Positions 17,101 through 25,004 of a stretch of DNA of 52,579 nt are shown piece by piece. Each line of letters starts with the position of its first letter. Positions within the stretch are counted from its first letter, which is position 1. Below the pieces are notes generated by a model. That model made no database searches, was not told the origin of the DNA, and saw only the letters and a program-made list of their open reading frames with translations. Both the position numbers and the translations under genes were made by a program. Origin of the DNA: Ruminococcus sp. (GTDB lineage: Bacteria; Bacillota; Clostridia; Oscillospirales; Acutalibacteraceae); the NCBI GenBank assembly GCA_017411385.1, contig JAFQQF010000007.1, positions 1-52,579 of the forward strand, in the 5' to 3' direction.

Positions 17101-17822
17101 GAACGTAAAACTTTGACAGAACCGGAGAAGTCGCCGCCTAAGGGGTAGGTACCTGAGCTCAGGTCAACCTGAGTACCGGAAGTGGTAACTGTATTGCCGT
17201 CGATTGTCATAGTACCCTCTGTGGTGAAAAGAGTAACATTGGCAGAAGGAAGATAAAGCTTACCGTCCTGTGGATAAACAGCGTCGTCAGTAGTAGTGAT
17301 ATCACCGTCAACATCTGCGAAGAAGGAACCGGTGAAGGAAGGACCAACGTCATAATTTGTCCACTGACCGGTACAGTCCTTGCTGTTACTTACCCAACCT
17401 GTAATCTTATAGCAGTTGTCAGAACCGATAGAAAGGTCACCCTGTGTTCTGTTCCAATATTCGCTATCATTCCAGCTGAACGAAGTTGCTGTGTTGGTCA
17501 TACGAATAAAGATTACATTATCAAAAGAATTAGTAGTGTCAGTAAAAGAATAAATACCATCTTCTACTTTTACACCATTAATACTCCAGCCGTTGCCGCC
17601 AGTTTTCCAAACCCAGGCAACAAACCATGCACCGCCCTGATCCCACATTGTGGATCCACCGGTATTCAAGTAAATAGTGTTAACGGATGTTCCGTTTTCT
17701 GCGAGATCTACTGAAGCGGCAGATGTTGATACAATACCAACTGTACAGATGGAAAGCATCATTAACAATGACAGAAGCATTGACAGCGCACGCTTTGTAA
17801 AACCTCTTTTAAGAGTTTTCAT
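14130..17822 (-). CDS. Secreted CotH-kinase family protein with C-terminal dockerin
   Basis: 1230 residues from the ATG at 17822, chosen because AGGAGG lies 7 bases upstream; an in-frame start seven codons earlier would precede that ribosome site. Signal peptide (1-35); a carbohydrate-binding-like N-terminal module (about 38-150, rich in Trp); the CotH domain (about 225-620) with KGRGNSSWEA, the lysine in KYAFNLTLDKKAQLL and the HAGVAWDYDWTLG segment; Ig-like/beta repeats (about 640-990); a further aromatic beta module; and a type I dockerin in the last 63 residues (GDANGDGKVNIKDATLIQK, DVNSDSRVTIKDATAIQK). CotH proteins are atypical kinases first known from spore coats; extracellular dockerin-bearing versions occur in cellulosome-type systems of ruminococci. 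Target unknown. Confidence 0.88.
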   Translation of the reverse strand: MKTLKRGFTKRALSMLLSLLMMLSICTVGIVSTSAASVDLAENGTSVNTIYLNTGGSTMWDQGGAWFVAWVWKTGGNGWSINGVKVEDGIYSFTDTTNSFDNVIFIRMTNTATSFSWNDSEYWNRTQGDLSIGSDNCYKITGWVSNSKDCTGQWTNYDVGPSFTGSFFADVDGDITTTDDAVYPQDGKLYLPSANVTLFTTEGTMTIDGNTVTTSGTQVDLSSGTYPLGGDFSGSVKVLRSANVSSIHTTTSVSVPQGTYQGYEHKDDFETKGSIVVFDKDGDQINSNTVLKKIKGRGNSSWEASHKIIGKYAFNLTLDKKAQLLDESNAAKKYCLVSYNADEARMRNAVVYELAQQIGVEYVADYAPVDFYNNGKYIGSYLLTDKVEIGDPLVDIVNLDDINEMLGTVDEDNGPFGTNYDIYGADSISSYRRYVNGSQSTNSTKGFYKYVALEEPDAALYADSGFLLEFELNERFADEISGFISTKGQQIVCKYPEYASKAQIEFIMGKWNAAEALMYDDTATYAELDAVIDVESFAKMYLIQELTKNLDGGATSYYVYYHGGKLHAGVAWDYDWTLGQYSKSQSSKINSGSDFYDQVDAGPANYGGWYLNSKNIYGASTLNAQAALCQNDNFWSVVVAEWDEIFCSEAKKFADSTVSSVSDLDGVMKALYDMVSASTAMDEDKWGLIWKDLLANQNGGGDWGSNDTSETHDGAVVFLNNWFYNRLMWMDEYISRDGSNHTGIYNVDYIIQPPTVTADKNLYAAGDTVTLTIDDKTDGNYTYTIYKDGVEVDTTQSKTYTMTAEKAIAGNYTVKAVSATSSKVSAVSAAAAVTVEGFVFDLDVTVQDKVMVGDTIHIEAKTNSDEEVIFNLYENGNLIDTNITGEFFIETSGEDAGSTPAYKLEVSTKVDGEEYIAKYDFEVEINPFEFNVTLSAPQSVEAGMVATLNATAVSNSTVTYKFYAADGTPVAENNSGVYSFDATQEDIGNTKSFYVVATTTVAGQGYTATSSTVNVLITEVKEVMDVTIYFKSTSTVGYRPIITTNGAVQNLSDYSMIKDTFICKNKTQTSSFYWYKADVQVSKASPSLTVNIYLSSRYAMESTLTFNIAQSGSVYLGVDDLNSGYEMINMTEWTENERNWTQSAVHSVYDAELDGEEALASLSANTSLISVGDANGDGKVNIKDATLIQKFLANLETLGALGKEVSDVNSDSRVTIKDATAIQKKIAGCL

Positions 17823-17992
17823 AATATTACCTCCTAATCGCAAATTTGCGTTGCAGTAAGCAGAGTGTATAACTGTTAAGCGAAAACAGCGACTGACCTT
17901 CGCCGCTGCTGTGTGTTATGAACAGCCGACTCTTCAGCAATTCATAACACACAGCAAAATGCCAAAAGGGTATACTACTCCACCTATAAATT
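17823..17992 (-). promoter_or_regulatory. Long structured 5' leader of the CotH/giant-protein operon
   Basis: The leader inferred from the promoter at 17999-18028 is about 170 nt. It holds a perfect 16-bp hairpin (arms 17907-17922 and 17941-17956, 18-nt loop), a smaller AGCG/CGCT stem beside it and a self-complementary CGCAAATTTGCG next to the ribosome site. I could not match it to a riboswitch class I know. Within the 485-base gap 17823-18307 the rest is AT-rich DNA, a short inverted repeat at about 18225-18250 and the rpsR terminator. Confidence 0.5.
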
Positions 17993-17998
17993 ATATAT

Positions 17999-18028
17999 AT
18001 TATAATACATATATATTGTAAAAATCAA
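17999..18028 (-). promoter_or_regulatory. Promoter of the CotH/giant-protein operon
   Basis: TTGATT (18023-18028), 18-base spacer, TATAAT (17999-18004) on the minus strand, in a very AT-rich stretch. Confidence 0.65.
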
Positions 18029-18227
18029 CTAAATTTTGGTACCTTTTGAGAAACTGTGATATTGCACCAATAAATTCTTTTCAATTAGTCATTTTGCACA
18101 GAGGATAATGAGAAAATAGAATTATAAAGGAATTATGACAGGTACACAGTCGGATTTTGAATGAAATTTGCAGATGCTATCCTCGGATAGGGTTTATCCC
18201 TCCGACTTTTGGTTTTGCTAAAATCCA

Positions 18228-18250
18228 CCTCCCTTTAGGCAAGGGAGGCT
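18228..18250. repeat. Short inverted repeat CCTCCCTT/AAGGGAGG
   Basis: A small hairpin (CCTCCCTTTAGGCAAGGGAGG) in intergenic DNA beyond the rpsR terminator. A similar CTCTCCT/AGGAGAG hairpin is found at about 27626-27642. They may belong to a dispersed intergenic element. Confidence 0.4.
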
Positions 18251-18252
18251 AG

Positions 18253-18290
18253 TCAAAAAAAATACCCACCGAGGGGGTGCCTCGATGGGT
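18253..18290 (-). terminator. Terminator of the rpsF-ssb-rpsR operon
   Basis: Arms at 18264-18273 and 18281-18290 (ACCCACCGAG / CTCGATGGGT) followed on the minus strand by a run of eight T. Confidence 0.88.
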
Positions 18291-18307
18291 AAAGTACGTT
18301 ATTAAAA

Positions 18308-18541
18308 TTAGTCTGCAGAATAAGGAAGCAGAGCAAGGTAACGTGCACGCTTGATTGCTACTGTGAGCTCTCTCTGGTGTGCTGCACAAGTGCCTGTTAC
18401 TCTTCTGGGAAGAATCTTTGCTCTCTCAGACATATAACGGCGAAGACGGTTGATATCCTTGTAATCAATCTTCTCTACCTTGTCAACGCAAAATGCGCAT
18501 ACTTTTCTGCGGGACTTTCTGTGCATAGGTCTTTCAGCCAT
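18308..18541 (-). CDS. rpsR: 30S ribosomal protein S18
   Basis: 77 residues from the ATG at 18541 ([13 protein letters not shown]), with AGGAG upstream; an earlier in-frame start would lie before the ribosome site. It has the S18 core: [17 protein letters not shown], then the arginine-rich [39 protein letters not shown] helix region. It binds 16S rRNA with S6 on the platform of the small subunit. Cys residues in CAFC and GTCAAH match the zinc-site type. It is the last gene of rpsF-ssb-rpsR and ends before a strong terminator. Confidence 0.97.
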   Translation of the reverse strand: MAERPMHRKSRRKVCAFCVDKVEKIDYKDINRLRRYMSERAKILPRRVTGTCAAHQRELTVAIKRARYLALLPYSAD

Positions 18542-18580
18542 TGTAAAGTCTCCTTTCAAAAAAATCAAATATGAGTATTA

Positions 18581-19030
18581 TCAGAAGGGCAGGTCGTCAT
18601 CTGCGGGCATCTCCTCAAAATCAGAAACAGAACCGCTTGCAAATGAAGGAGTCTGCTCTGTATATGCAGGATGCTGAGGAACCTGGGACTGGCCGTAACC
18701 TGAGTTATCACGGCGCTCGCCTGTGAAGGAAGCGCTGTCTGCGATAACCTCTACAACGTAGCGGTTTGTGCCATCCTTAGCCTGATAGGTACGGCTCTGT
18801 AAGCTTCCATCAATAGCGATGAGTGAGCCCTTTCTGAAGTGTTTGCATACGAAGTCAGCGGTGTAACGCCATGCAACGATATCAAAGAAATCTGCCTGAC
18901 GCTCCTCGCCGGCTTTGACATAACTGCGGTCAACGGCAATACGGAATGTGGTAACATTGATGCCTGACTGAGTTGTCTTAAGCTCAGGGTCAGAAACAAG
19001 TCTGCCCATAAGTACTACTCTGTTAATCAT
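18581..19030 (-). CDS. ssb: Single-stranded DNA-binding protein
   Basis: 149 residues: an OB-fold at 1-105 (MINRVVLMGRLVSDPELKTT, FFDIVAWRYTADFVCKHFRKGS), a flexible Gly/Ser/Gln linker and the acidic tip DDDLPF that recruits replication and repair proteins. It lies in the conserved position between S6 and S18, with an AAAGGA ribosome site at 19040. It coats exposed single strands in replication, recombination and repair. Length and tail are normal for a Firmicutes main SSB. Confidence 0.96.
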   Translation of the reverse strand: MINRVVLMGRLVSDPELKTTQSGINVTTFRIAVDRSYVKAGEERQADFFDIVAWRYTADFVCKHFRKGSLIAIDGSLQSRTYQAKDGTNRYVVEVIADSASFTGERRDNSGYGQSQVPQHPAYTEQTPSFASGSVSDFEEMPADDDLPF

Positions 19031-19078
19031 AAATACTCGTCCTTTCGTTGTGCATCACAAAGATGCTGAAAAATGTGA

Positions 19079-19375
19079 TTATTCGTCTTCCTTCTTGATG
19101 ATGAGAGATCTGAGAACGCCGTCTGTGATCTTGTATCTACGGTCGAGCTCAGCAGGGAACTCTGCGTCTGCTTCAAAGTTCATAAGAACATAGTAGCCCT
19201 CAGACTCCTTGTTGATGAGATATGCGAGCTTTCTCTTGCCCCACTCATCAACACTCTGCAGTGTTGCATACTTCTCGATGGTCTTCTTGAACTTCTCAAC
19301 GAGAGCCTGAACAGCCTCCTCGCCGTTCTTCAGTGAAAGAACCATAACGGTTTCGTAGTTAGCCTTAACTGCCAT
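19079..19375 (-). CDS. rpsF: 30S ribosomal protein S6
   Basis: 98 residues from the ATG at 19375 (MAVKANYETVMVLS); AGGAGG at 19384-19389 rules out the in-frame start at 19384, which would sit inside the ribosome site. It shows the S6 ferredoxin-like fold: NYETVMVLS at the N-terminus, DEWGKRKLAYLINKESEGYYVLMNFEAD in the middle, and the YKITDGVLRSLIIKK end. It binds S18 and 16S rRNA. It heads the rpsF-ssb-rpsR operon, with a consensus promoter in the end of the yitT-like gene and a structured leader of about 140 nt that may bind the S6:S18 complex. Confidence 0.96.
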   Translation of the reverse strand: MAVKANYETVMVLSLKNGEEAVQALVEKFKKTIEKYATLQSVDEWGKRKLAYLINKESEGYYVLMNFEADAEFPAELDRRYKITDGVLRSLIIKKEDE

Positions 19376-19390
19376 TTGTTGCACCTCCTT

Positions 19391-19516
19391 CTGGACTTTT
19401 GGCGCTGAATGGAATTACGCGAACGCGTTCAGCGCAAGGATGAACGTTGCTGACCGCAACGCGGCTTTGAAAAATACAAAGCCTGCTACGTGCATACATT
19501 TACACATAACAGGCTT
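19391..19516 (-). promoter_or_regulatory. Structured leader of rpsF, candidate S6:S18 binding site
   Basis: Between promoter and ribosome site the minus-strand RNA can form GGCTTTG/CAAAGCC directly followed by GCG and CGTTGC/GCAACG, then GCGCTGAA/TTCAGCGC. Bacterial rpsF leaders often carry an S6:S18-binding structure with a bulged CCG. A CCG occurs here at the junction after CAAAG, but I have not folded it. Confidence 0.4.
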
Positions 19517-19544
19517 ATTATAACATAATTCGTTTAATTGTCAA
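19517..19544 (-). promoter_or_regulatory. Promoter of rpsF-ssb-rpsR
   Basis: TTGACA (19539-19544), 16-base spacer, TATAAT (19517-19522) on the minus strand; the -35 box overlaps the last codons of the yitT-like gene. Confidence 0.85.
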
Positions 19545-20512
19545 GGATTTTCCTGTGTTTTTTCGGAAATCCCAGCAAGTGAATCCAGGTTTTCGTAAAC
19601 CGCAGGGTTAGGTGCTTCATCGTAGGAATAAAAGCCCCTGCCCTTGATTGTGTTTGCTGTGGTAACAATCACAAATGCCTCGGAGTCAACCTGATGGATA
19701 AGCTGATTTGTAAGGTGCACCTGATTGGAACGAACCGCGCAAAGAATCACACGCTTGTCGTCACGACGAAAACCGCCTTCGGCTTTGAGCAGGGTCACTC
19801 CCCTGTCAACGCGTCTGAGGATTACATCGGTTACCTCATCATACTTTGATGTAACAACAAAGAGCAGCTTGCCGTTGTTTTTGGACACACCGTAAAGGAT
19901 TGTATCAATTGCCTTGCTCATAACAAATATGCATATTATTGCATAAAGTGCATTCTCTATATTCCCATAGACAAAGGCAGAAATAACAACCACAACCGCA
20001 TCCACGAAAAGCATAAAATTACCCTGCGAAATGTGGGGTGCCTTCAGGTGCATAATGCGAGCTACAATATCGGTGCCACCTGTGGAGCCTCCGCGGTAGA
20101 ATATGAGGGCAAGACCAGCACCGCACAAAAGTCCTCCAAAGGCAGAAACAAGGAGTCCGTCACCTATATAGGGGGTAAGGTAGCCTTTATCTATAAGCAC
20201 GTTGAAACCATCCATTAACACTGAAGAAACAGCAGAACAAATAATAGAACGAGTCAGATATTTCCAACCGAGAGCAATACCGCCCCAGATGAATATAGGC
20301 ACATTGAGCAAAAGTGTCATAGTACCCAACGGCAAAAAGTCAAAGGCATAATTAATGAGTGTGCTGATTCCGATAACTCCGCCCGGAGCGATGTTGTTTG
20401 GAGAAGTAAAAAGAACAACAGACAAAGCATACAGAACACAGCCTGCAAATATGACAAGAACATCTGTAAATGTAATTCTGCCATATCTTTTTTCTTTAAC
20501 ACGCTTTTTCAT
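19541..20512 (-). CDS. YitT family membrane protein (DUF161 plus DUF2179)
   Basis: 323 residues. Five to six hydrophobic helices fill about residues 15-225 (for example VLVIFAGCVLYALSVVLF and the GGSTGGTDIVARI segment typical of YitT/DUF161), followed by a cytoplasmic DUF2179 domain (about 235-300: LLFVVTSKYDEVTDVILRRVDRGVTLL). The family is common in Firmicutes and its transport substrate is not established. It follows mrnC by 23 bases, probably last in the obgE operon. The promoter of the next operon starts inside its stop region. Confidence 0.88.
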   Translation of the reverse strand: MKKRVKEKRYGRITFTDVLVIFAGCVLYALSVVLFTSPNNIAPGGVIGISTLINYAFDFLPLGTMTLLLNVPIFIWGGIALGWKYLTRSIICSAVSSVLMDGFNVLIDKGYLTPYIGDGLLVSAFGGLLCGAGLALIFYRGGSTGGTDIVARIMHLKAPHISQGNFMLFVDAVVVVISAFVYGNIENALYAIICIFVMSKAIDTILYGVSKNNGKLLFVVTSKYDEVTDVILRRVDRGVTLLKAEGGFRRDDKRVILCAVRSNQVHLTNQLIHQVDSEAFVIVTTANTIKGRGFYSYDEAPNPAVYENLDSLAGISEKTQENP

Positions 20513-20535
20513 AATTATTCACCTTACACGCATAA

Positions 20536-20940
20536 TTATTCATCGTTATCTGCGTTGACAATCACATTGAAAAGTTCATAAATACGCTCAGTTTTATTGC
20601 AAAGATACAGATAACCGAACAAGGCTTCAAAGCCTGTTGCTGTGTGATAATCCTTGAGGGAGCTGTTCTTGGGCACGGAGTTCACCTGAACGTTTCTTCC
20701 GCGGCGAAACACACCCTCCTCCTCTTCATTGAGAAGCTCTTTAATCTTATCAAGTGCTTTTGTCTGAGCTGCACAACAGACCATAGCAACTTTTTCTTTA
20801 TTAAGCTCCCCTACCTGACGCTTACCTTTGGACAAAAGATACTCGCGGACAAGAAGCTCGTATACGCTATCTCCCACAAAAGCAAGAGTTAATGACGGAA
20901 GCTCGCGGGGATTTACATCTGATATAAATAGTTTATCCAT
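20536..20940 (-). CDS. mrnC: Mini-ribonuclease 3
   Basis: 134 residues forming only the RNase III catalytic domain, without a double-stranded RNA-binding domain. The signature is LAFVGDSVYELLVREYLL near residue 20-35, with the acidic residues, and NSSLKDYHTATGFEALFGYLYL near 90-112, with the second catalytic cluster. In Bacillus the enzyme matures 23S rRNA together with protein L3. It follows obgE by 12 bases in the same operon. Confidence 0.93.
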   Translation of the reverse strand: MDKLFISDVNPRELPSLTLAFVGDSVYELLVREYLLSKGKRQVGELNKEKVAMVCCAAQTKALDKIKELLNEEEEGVFRRGRNVQVNSVPKNSSLKDYHTATGFEALFGYLYLCNKTERIYELFNVIVNADNDE

Positions 20941-20952
20941 AAAAAACCTTTA

Positions 20953-22239
<1,287 letters not shown>

Positions 22240-22250
22240 TTATTATTTGC

Positions 22251-22279
22251 ATAATAGGATTTAATAAGCTAAACTGCAA
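22251..22279 (-). promoter_or_regulatory. Promoter of the obgE operon
   Basis: TTGCAG (22274-22279), 17-base spacer, TATTAT (22251-22256) on the minus strand, just beyond the T-tract of the rpmA terminator. Confidence 0.6.
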
Positions 22280-22280
22280 T

Positions 22281-22308
22281 AAAAAAGGGCGGATTAATAA
22301 ATCCGCCC
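22281..22308 (-). terminator. Terminator of rplU-prp-rpmA
   Basis: Nine-bp arms GGGCGGATT / AATCCGCCC (22287-22295, 22300-22308) followed on the minus strand by TTTTTTATT. Confidence 0.88.
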
Positions 22309-22321
22309 GAATGCTTCGTTA

Positions 22322-22606
22322 TTACTGCTCAACAGGGTAAACGCTAGCACGCTTTCTGTCTTTGCCCATACGCTCGAAGCGGAGAACACCGTCAACGAGT
22401 GCAAAGAGAGAATCGTCCTTGCCTCTGCCAACATTTGTGCCGGGATGGATGTGAGTACCTCTCTGCTTAACGAGGATGTTGCCTGCGAGAACGAACTGAC
22501 CGTCTGCACGCTTTACACCAAGACGTTTGGACTCAGAGTCACGGCCGTTCTTGGTAGAACCCATTCCCTTTTTATGTGCGAATAACTGGATATTAATCTT
22601 AAGCAT
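22322..22606 (-). CDS. rpmA: 50S ribosomal protein L27 (with Prp-cleaved N-terminal extension)
   Basis: 94 residues. The first nine (MLKINIQLF) form the Firmicutes-specific extension removed by the Prp protease after the Phe; the mature protein begins [22 protein letters not shown]27 reaches toward the peptidyl-transferase centre. The neighbouring prp gene encodes the matching protease. It is the last gene of rplU-prp-rpmA. Confidence 0.97.
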   Translation of the reverse strand: MLKINIQLFAHKKGMGSTKNGRDSESKRLGVKRADGQFVLAGNILVKQRGTHIHPGTNVGRGKDDSLFALVDGVLRFERMGKDRKRASVYPVEQ

Positions 22607-22610
22607 TTCT

Positions 22611-22928
22611 TTACACCTCCGAATAAATTACTTTAATGTTGCTTTGGTACTGCTGTGAAAGCTCGTTTATGTGAAGCTCAAAGCCTCGTAAAATATCCTG
22701 TGCTTTCAAAGCGTTTTGTGAAGAAAGCTTCATCGAAAGAAAACCGTCATCTACAGATATTTCTGCATCCAAACCGATTATTTCGGTTATGGTATTGGCT
22801 GTCATATAAACAGCGGAGCTTACTGCGGCACAAACGATATCTTCGCCTTCTTCGGCAAAACCGCTGTGACCCTGAAGCTCGAAGCCGAGTATCGACTCCT
22901 CAGATGCGATGAAGCGGACGACTGTCAT
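22611..22928 (-). CDS. prp: Ribosomal-processing cysteine protease Prp
   Basis: 105 residues with the two catalytic residues of the family: His21 in [16 protein letters not shown] and Cys33 in [18 protein letters not shown]. It cleaves the N-terminal extension of L27 before assembly into the ribosome. It lies, as usual, between rplU and rpmA with 2 and 4 bases of spacing. Its length is normal for YsxB/Prp. Confidence 0.94.
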   Translation of the reverse strand: MTVVRFIASEESILGFELQGHSGFAEEGEDIVCAAVSSAVYMTANTITEIIGLDAEISVDDGFLSMKLSSQNALKAQDILRGFELHINELSQQYQSNIKVIYSEV

Positions 22929-22930
22929 AA

Positions 22931-23239
22931 TCAGCCGGCAATGGACTTGATTTCAACCTTTGTGTAAGGCTGTCTGTGTCCGAGCTTTCTCTTCTCACCC
23001 TTCTTGGGCTTGTAAGTTGCAACAGTGATTTTCTTGCCCTTTGCGGTCTTAAGAACCTCACCTGTTACCTTTGCACCATCAACATAGGGGGTGCCGACAA
23101 CAAGACCGTTGTCTGTGGAGATAGCAACAACCTTGAACTCAACAGTTGAAGCTACTTCTGCGTCAAGCTTCTCAACATAGATAACGTCGCCGTTCTCTAC
23201 CTTGTACTGCTTGCCGCCGGTTTCGATTACTGCGTACAT
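22931..23239 (-). CDS. rplU: 50S ribosomal protein L21
   Basis: 102 residues: [25 protein letters not shown] at the N-terminus and the [19 protein letters not shown] signature at the end. It binds 23S rRNA near L20. It heads rplU-prp-rpmA. A consensus promoter at 23324-23352 gives a leader of about 80 nt, in which Firmicutes often carry an L21 autoregulatory element; I did not establish a match. Confidence 0.97.
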   Translation of the reverse strand: MYAVIETGGKQYKVENGDVIYVEKLDAEVASTVEFKVVAISTDNGLVVGTPYVDGAKVTGEVLKTAKGKKITVATYKPKKGEKRKLGHRQPYTKVEIKSIAG

Positions 23240-23323
23240 AGTAAGTACCTATCCTTTTTATAGACTCGCTATCGCTGGGTGTGACACTAGTCAACTTATT
23301 ACCCACAATAAGCGGCTCATACA

Positions 23324-23352
23324 CTATACCACAACAAAGGGTAAATGTCAAC
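23324..23352 (-). promoter_or_regulatory. Promoter of rplU-prp-rpmA
   Basis: TTGACA (23347-23352), 17-base spacer, TATAGT (23324-23329) on the minus strand; the -35 box overlaps the final codons of the lgt-folD gene. Confidence 0.85.
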
Positions 23353-25003
23353 TGGTTTTTTGAAGTTTTGTTGCTTTGAGAGTGTTTTTCATAAGCATTG
23401 CGATTGTCATGGGACCAACACCGCCGGGAACGGGTGTAATCATAGATGCCTTATCGCGTACTTTGTCAAAATCCACATCACCGCAGAGCTTGCCGTCATC
23501 CATTCTGTGGATGCCTACGTCAATTACAACAGCACCAGGCTTTACCATATCAGCCTTAACAAACTTAGGTTTGCCTACTGCGGCAACAAGGATATCAGCT
23601 TCCTTGGTGATTTTCTTAAGGTTGAGAGTTCTTGAGTGTGTGATGGTAACTGTGCCGTTGTCGTGAAGAAGGAGCATAGCCATAGGCTTGCCTACAATAT
23701 TGCTTCTGCCGATTACAACGCAGTTTTTACCCTCGGGATTGCAGTCATAATGGTGGAGAATCTCCATAACACCTGCAGGTGTGCAGGGCAGGAAGTCGTA
23801 CTCGCCTATCATAATCTTGCCAACATTGGAAGCGTGGAAAGCGTCAACATCCTTATCGGCACGGATGGCAGAGATAACTGCCTTCTCGTCAAGTCCCTTG
23901 GGTAAAGGAAGCTGAACAAGAATACCGTTAACATCCGCCCTGTTGTTAAGCTCATCAACCAGCTTCAGAAGTTCATCGTTGGTGGTTTCTGCAGGCAAGG
24001 CATACTCCTCGGAAATAATACCGCAAGCCTCACAGGCTTTCTTTTTATTATTTACATAAACTCTTGATGCAGGGTCATCGCCTACGATAACTACTGCAAG
24101 CTTTGAGGTGATACCCTTCTCACCCAGAGCTTTTACCTCAACCGCTACTTCTTCTTTAACCTTTGCAGATACGGCTTTGCCGTCCATTAATATTGCACCC
24201 ATTGTTTCTTTCCTCTTTCTGAATATAATAAGCAATACCACACCAGTCAAAACAAGCGCAAAAGAAAGCACCTGTGATACTCTGGGGGTATATGAACCGA
24301 TTGAGAAGGGCAGATACAGCGAGTCTGTACGCAAGCCTTCAACTACCATACGCTCAAATCCGTACCACACAAGGTACAGAATGAAAACCTGTCCTCTGTA
24401 CTTTTGGAATTTCTTGCTGAAGAAATGCAGAAGCACAAAGCCCAAAAGGCACCAGAGGGATTCATACAAAAAGCAGGGATGTACGATTTTGCCTGACGTG
24501 GTATCGCTGAGCATTCCCCAAGGAAGGGTAGTTTCACTACCAAAGGCTTCCTGATTCATAAAGTTGCCCCATCTGCCCAAGCCTTGTCCGATAAGAAAAC
24601 CCAAAGCTACCAAATCAAGAGTACCTGCAATGTTCATTTTGCGGATTTTCGCCATTATGCATCCGCCTAACAGAGCACCTATGAGTCCGCCGTAGATGGC
24701 AAGTCCGCCCTTGTGTATGTAGAAGATGCTCACAAGGTCATCCTTGTAGGCATCCCAAGAAAAGATTACGTAGTAAAGTCGGGCACCGATTATCGCGGTA
24801 AAAAAGCCTACAATTACGCAATCGAAAAGCTTGTCTGCATTAACACCGAAGTATGGTGCGCGGTGAGTTGCATAGAGAAACGCAAGCAAAAAGCCTGTGG
24901 CAATGAGGATTGCATACCAACGGATTTCGTAGTTACCTATGGAAAAAGCAACCTCATTGATTGTAAAATCAAGTCCCAATGCGGGAAAGGATACATTATG
25001 CAT
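23348..25003 (-). CDS. Lgt-FolD fusion: prolipoprotein diacylglyceryl transferase joined to methylenetetrahydrofolate dehydrogenase/cyclohydrolase
   Basis: One uninterrupted 551-codon frame. Residues 1-265 are Lgt: seven hydrophobic helices, HKGGLAIYGGLIGALLG, and the GRWGNFMNQEAFG signature, which transfers diacylglycerol to lipoprotein cysteines in the membrane. From about residue 269 the sequence is FolD: MGAILMDGKAVSAKVKEEV, the catalytic Tyr/Lys in YVNNKK, VQLPLPKGLD, the NADP-site GRSNIVGKPMA and PVPGGVGPMT, a soluble one-carbon enzyme. The FolD part has its own ATG (about 24201) with AGAGGAAAG upstream, so internal initiation could also yield free FolD. The two are usually separate proteins; a lost Lgt stop codon is the simplest origin. 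Follows the M16 gene by one base. Confidence 0.88.
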   Translation of the reverse strand: MHNVSFPALGLDFTINEVAFSIGNYEIRWYAILIATGFLLAFLYATHRAPYFGVNADKLFDCVIVGFFTAIIGARLYYVIFSWDAYKDDLVSIFYIHKGGLAIYGGLIGALLGGCIMAKIRKMNIAGTLDLVALGFLIGQGLGRWGNFMNQEAFGSETTLPWGMLSDTTSGKIVHPCFLYESLWCLLGFVLLHFFSKKFQKYRGQVFILYLVWYGFERMVVEGLRTDSLYLPFSIGSYTPRVSQVLSFALVLTGVVLLIIFRKRKETMGAILMDGKAVSAKVKEEVAVEVKALGEKGITSKLAVVIVGDDPASRVYVNNKKKACEACGIISEEYALPAETTNDELLKLVDELNNRADVNGILVQLPLPKGLDEKAVISAIRADKDVDAFHASNVGKIMIGEYDFLPCTPAGVMEILHHYDCNPEGKNCVVIGRSNIVGKPMAMLLLHDNGTVTITHSRTLNLKKITKEADILVAAVGKPKFVKADMVKPGAVVIDVGIHRMDDGKLCGDVDFDKVRDKASMITPVPGGVGPMTIAMLMKNTLKATKLQKTS

Positions 25004-25004
25004 A

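Noticed and set aside
17823-17992. c-di-GMP or tetrahydrofolate riboswitch
   Set aside because: The conserved sequence cores of these classes are not visible, so I left it as an unassigned structured leader.
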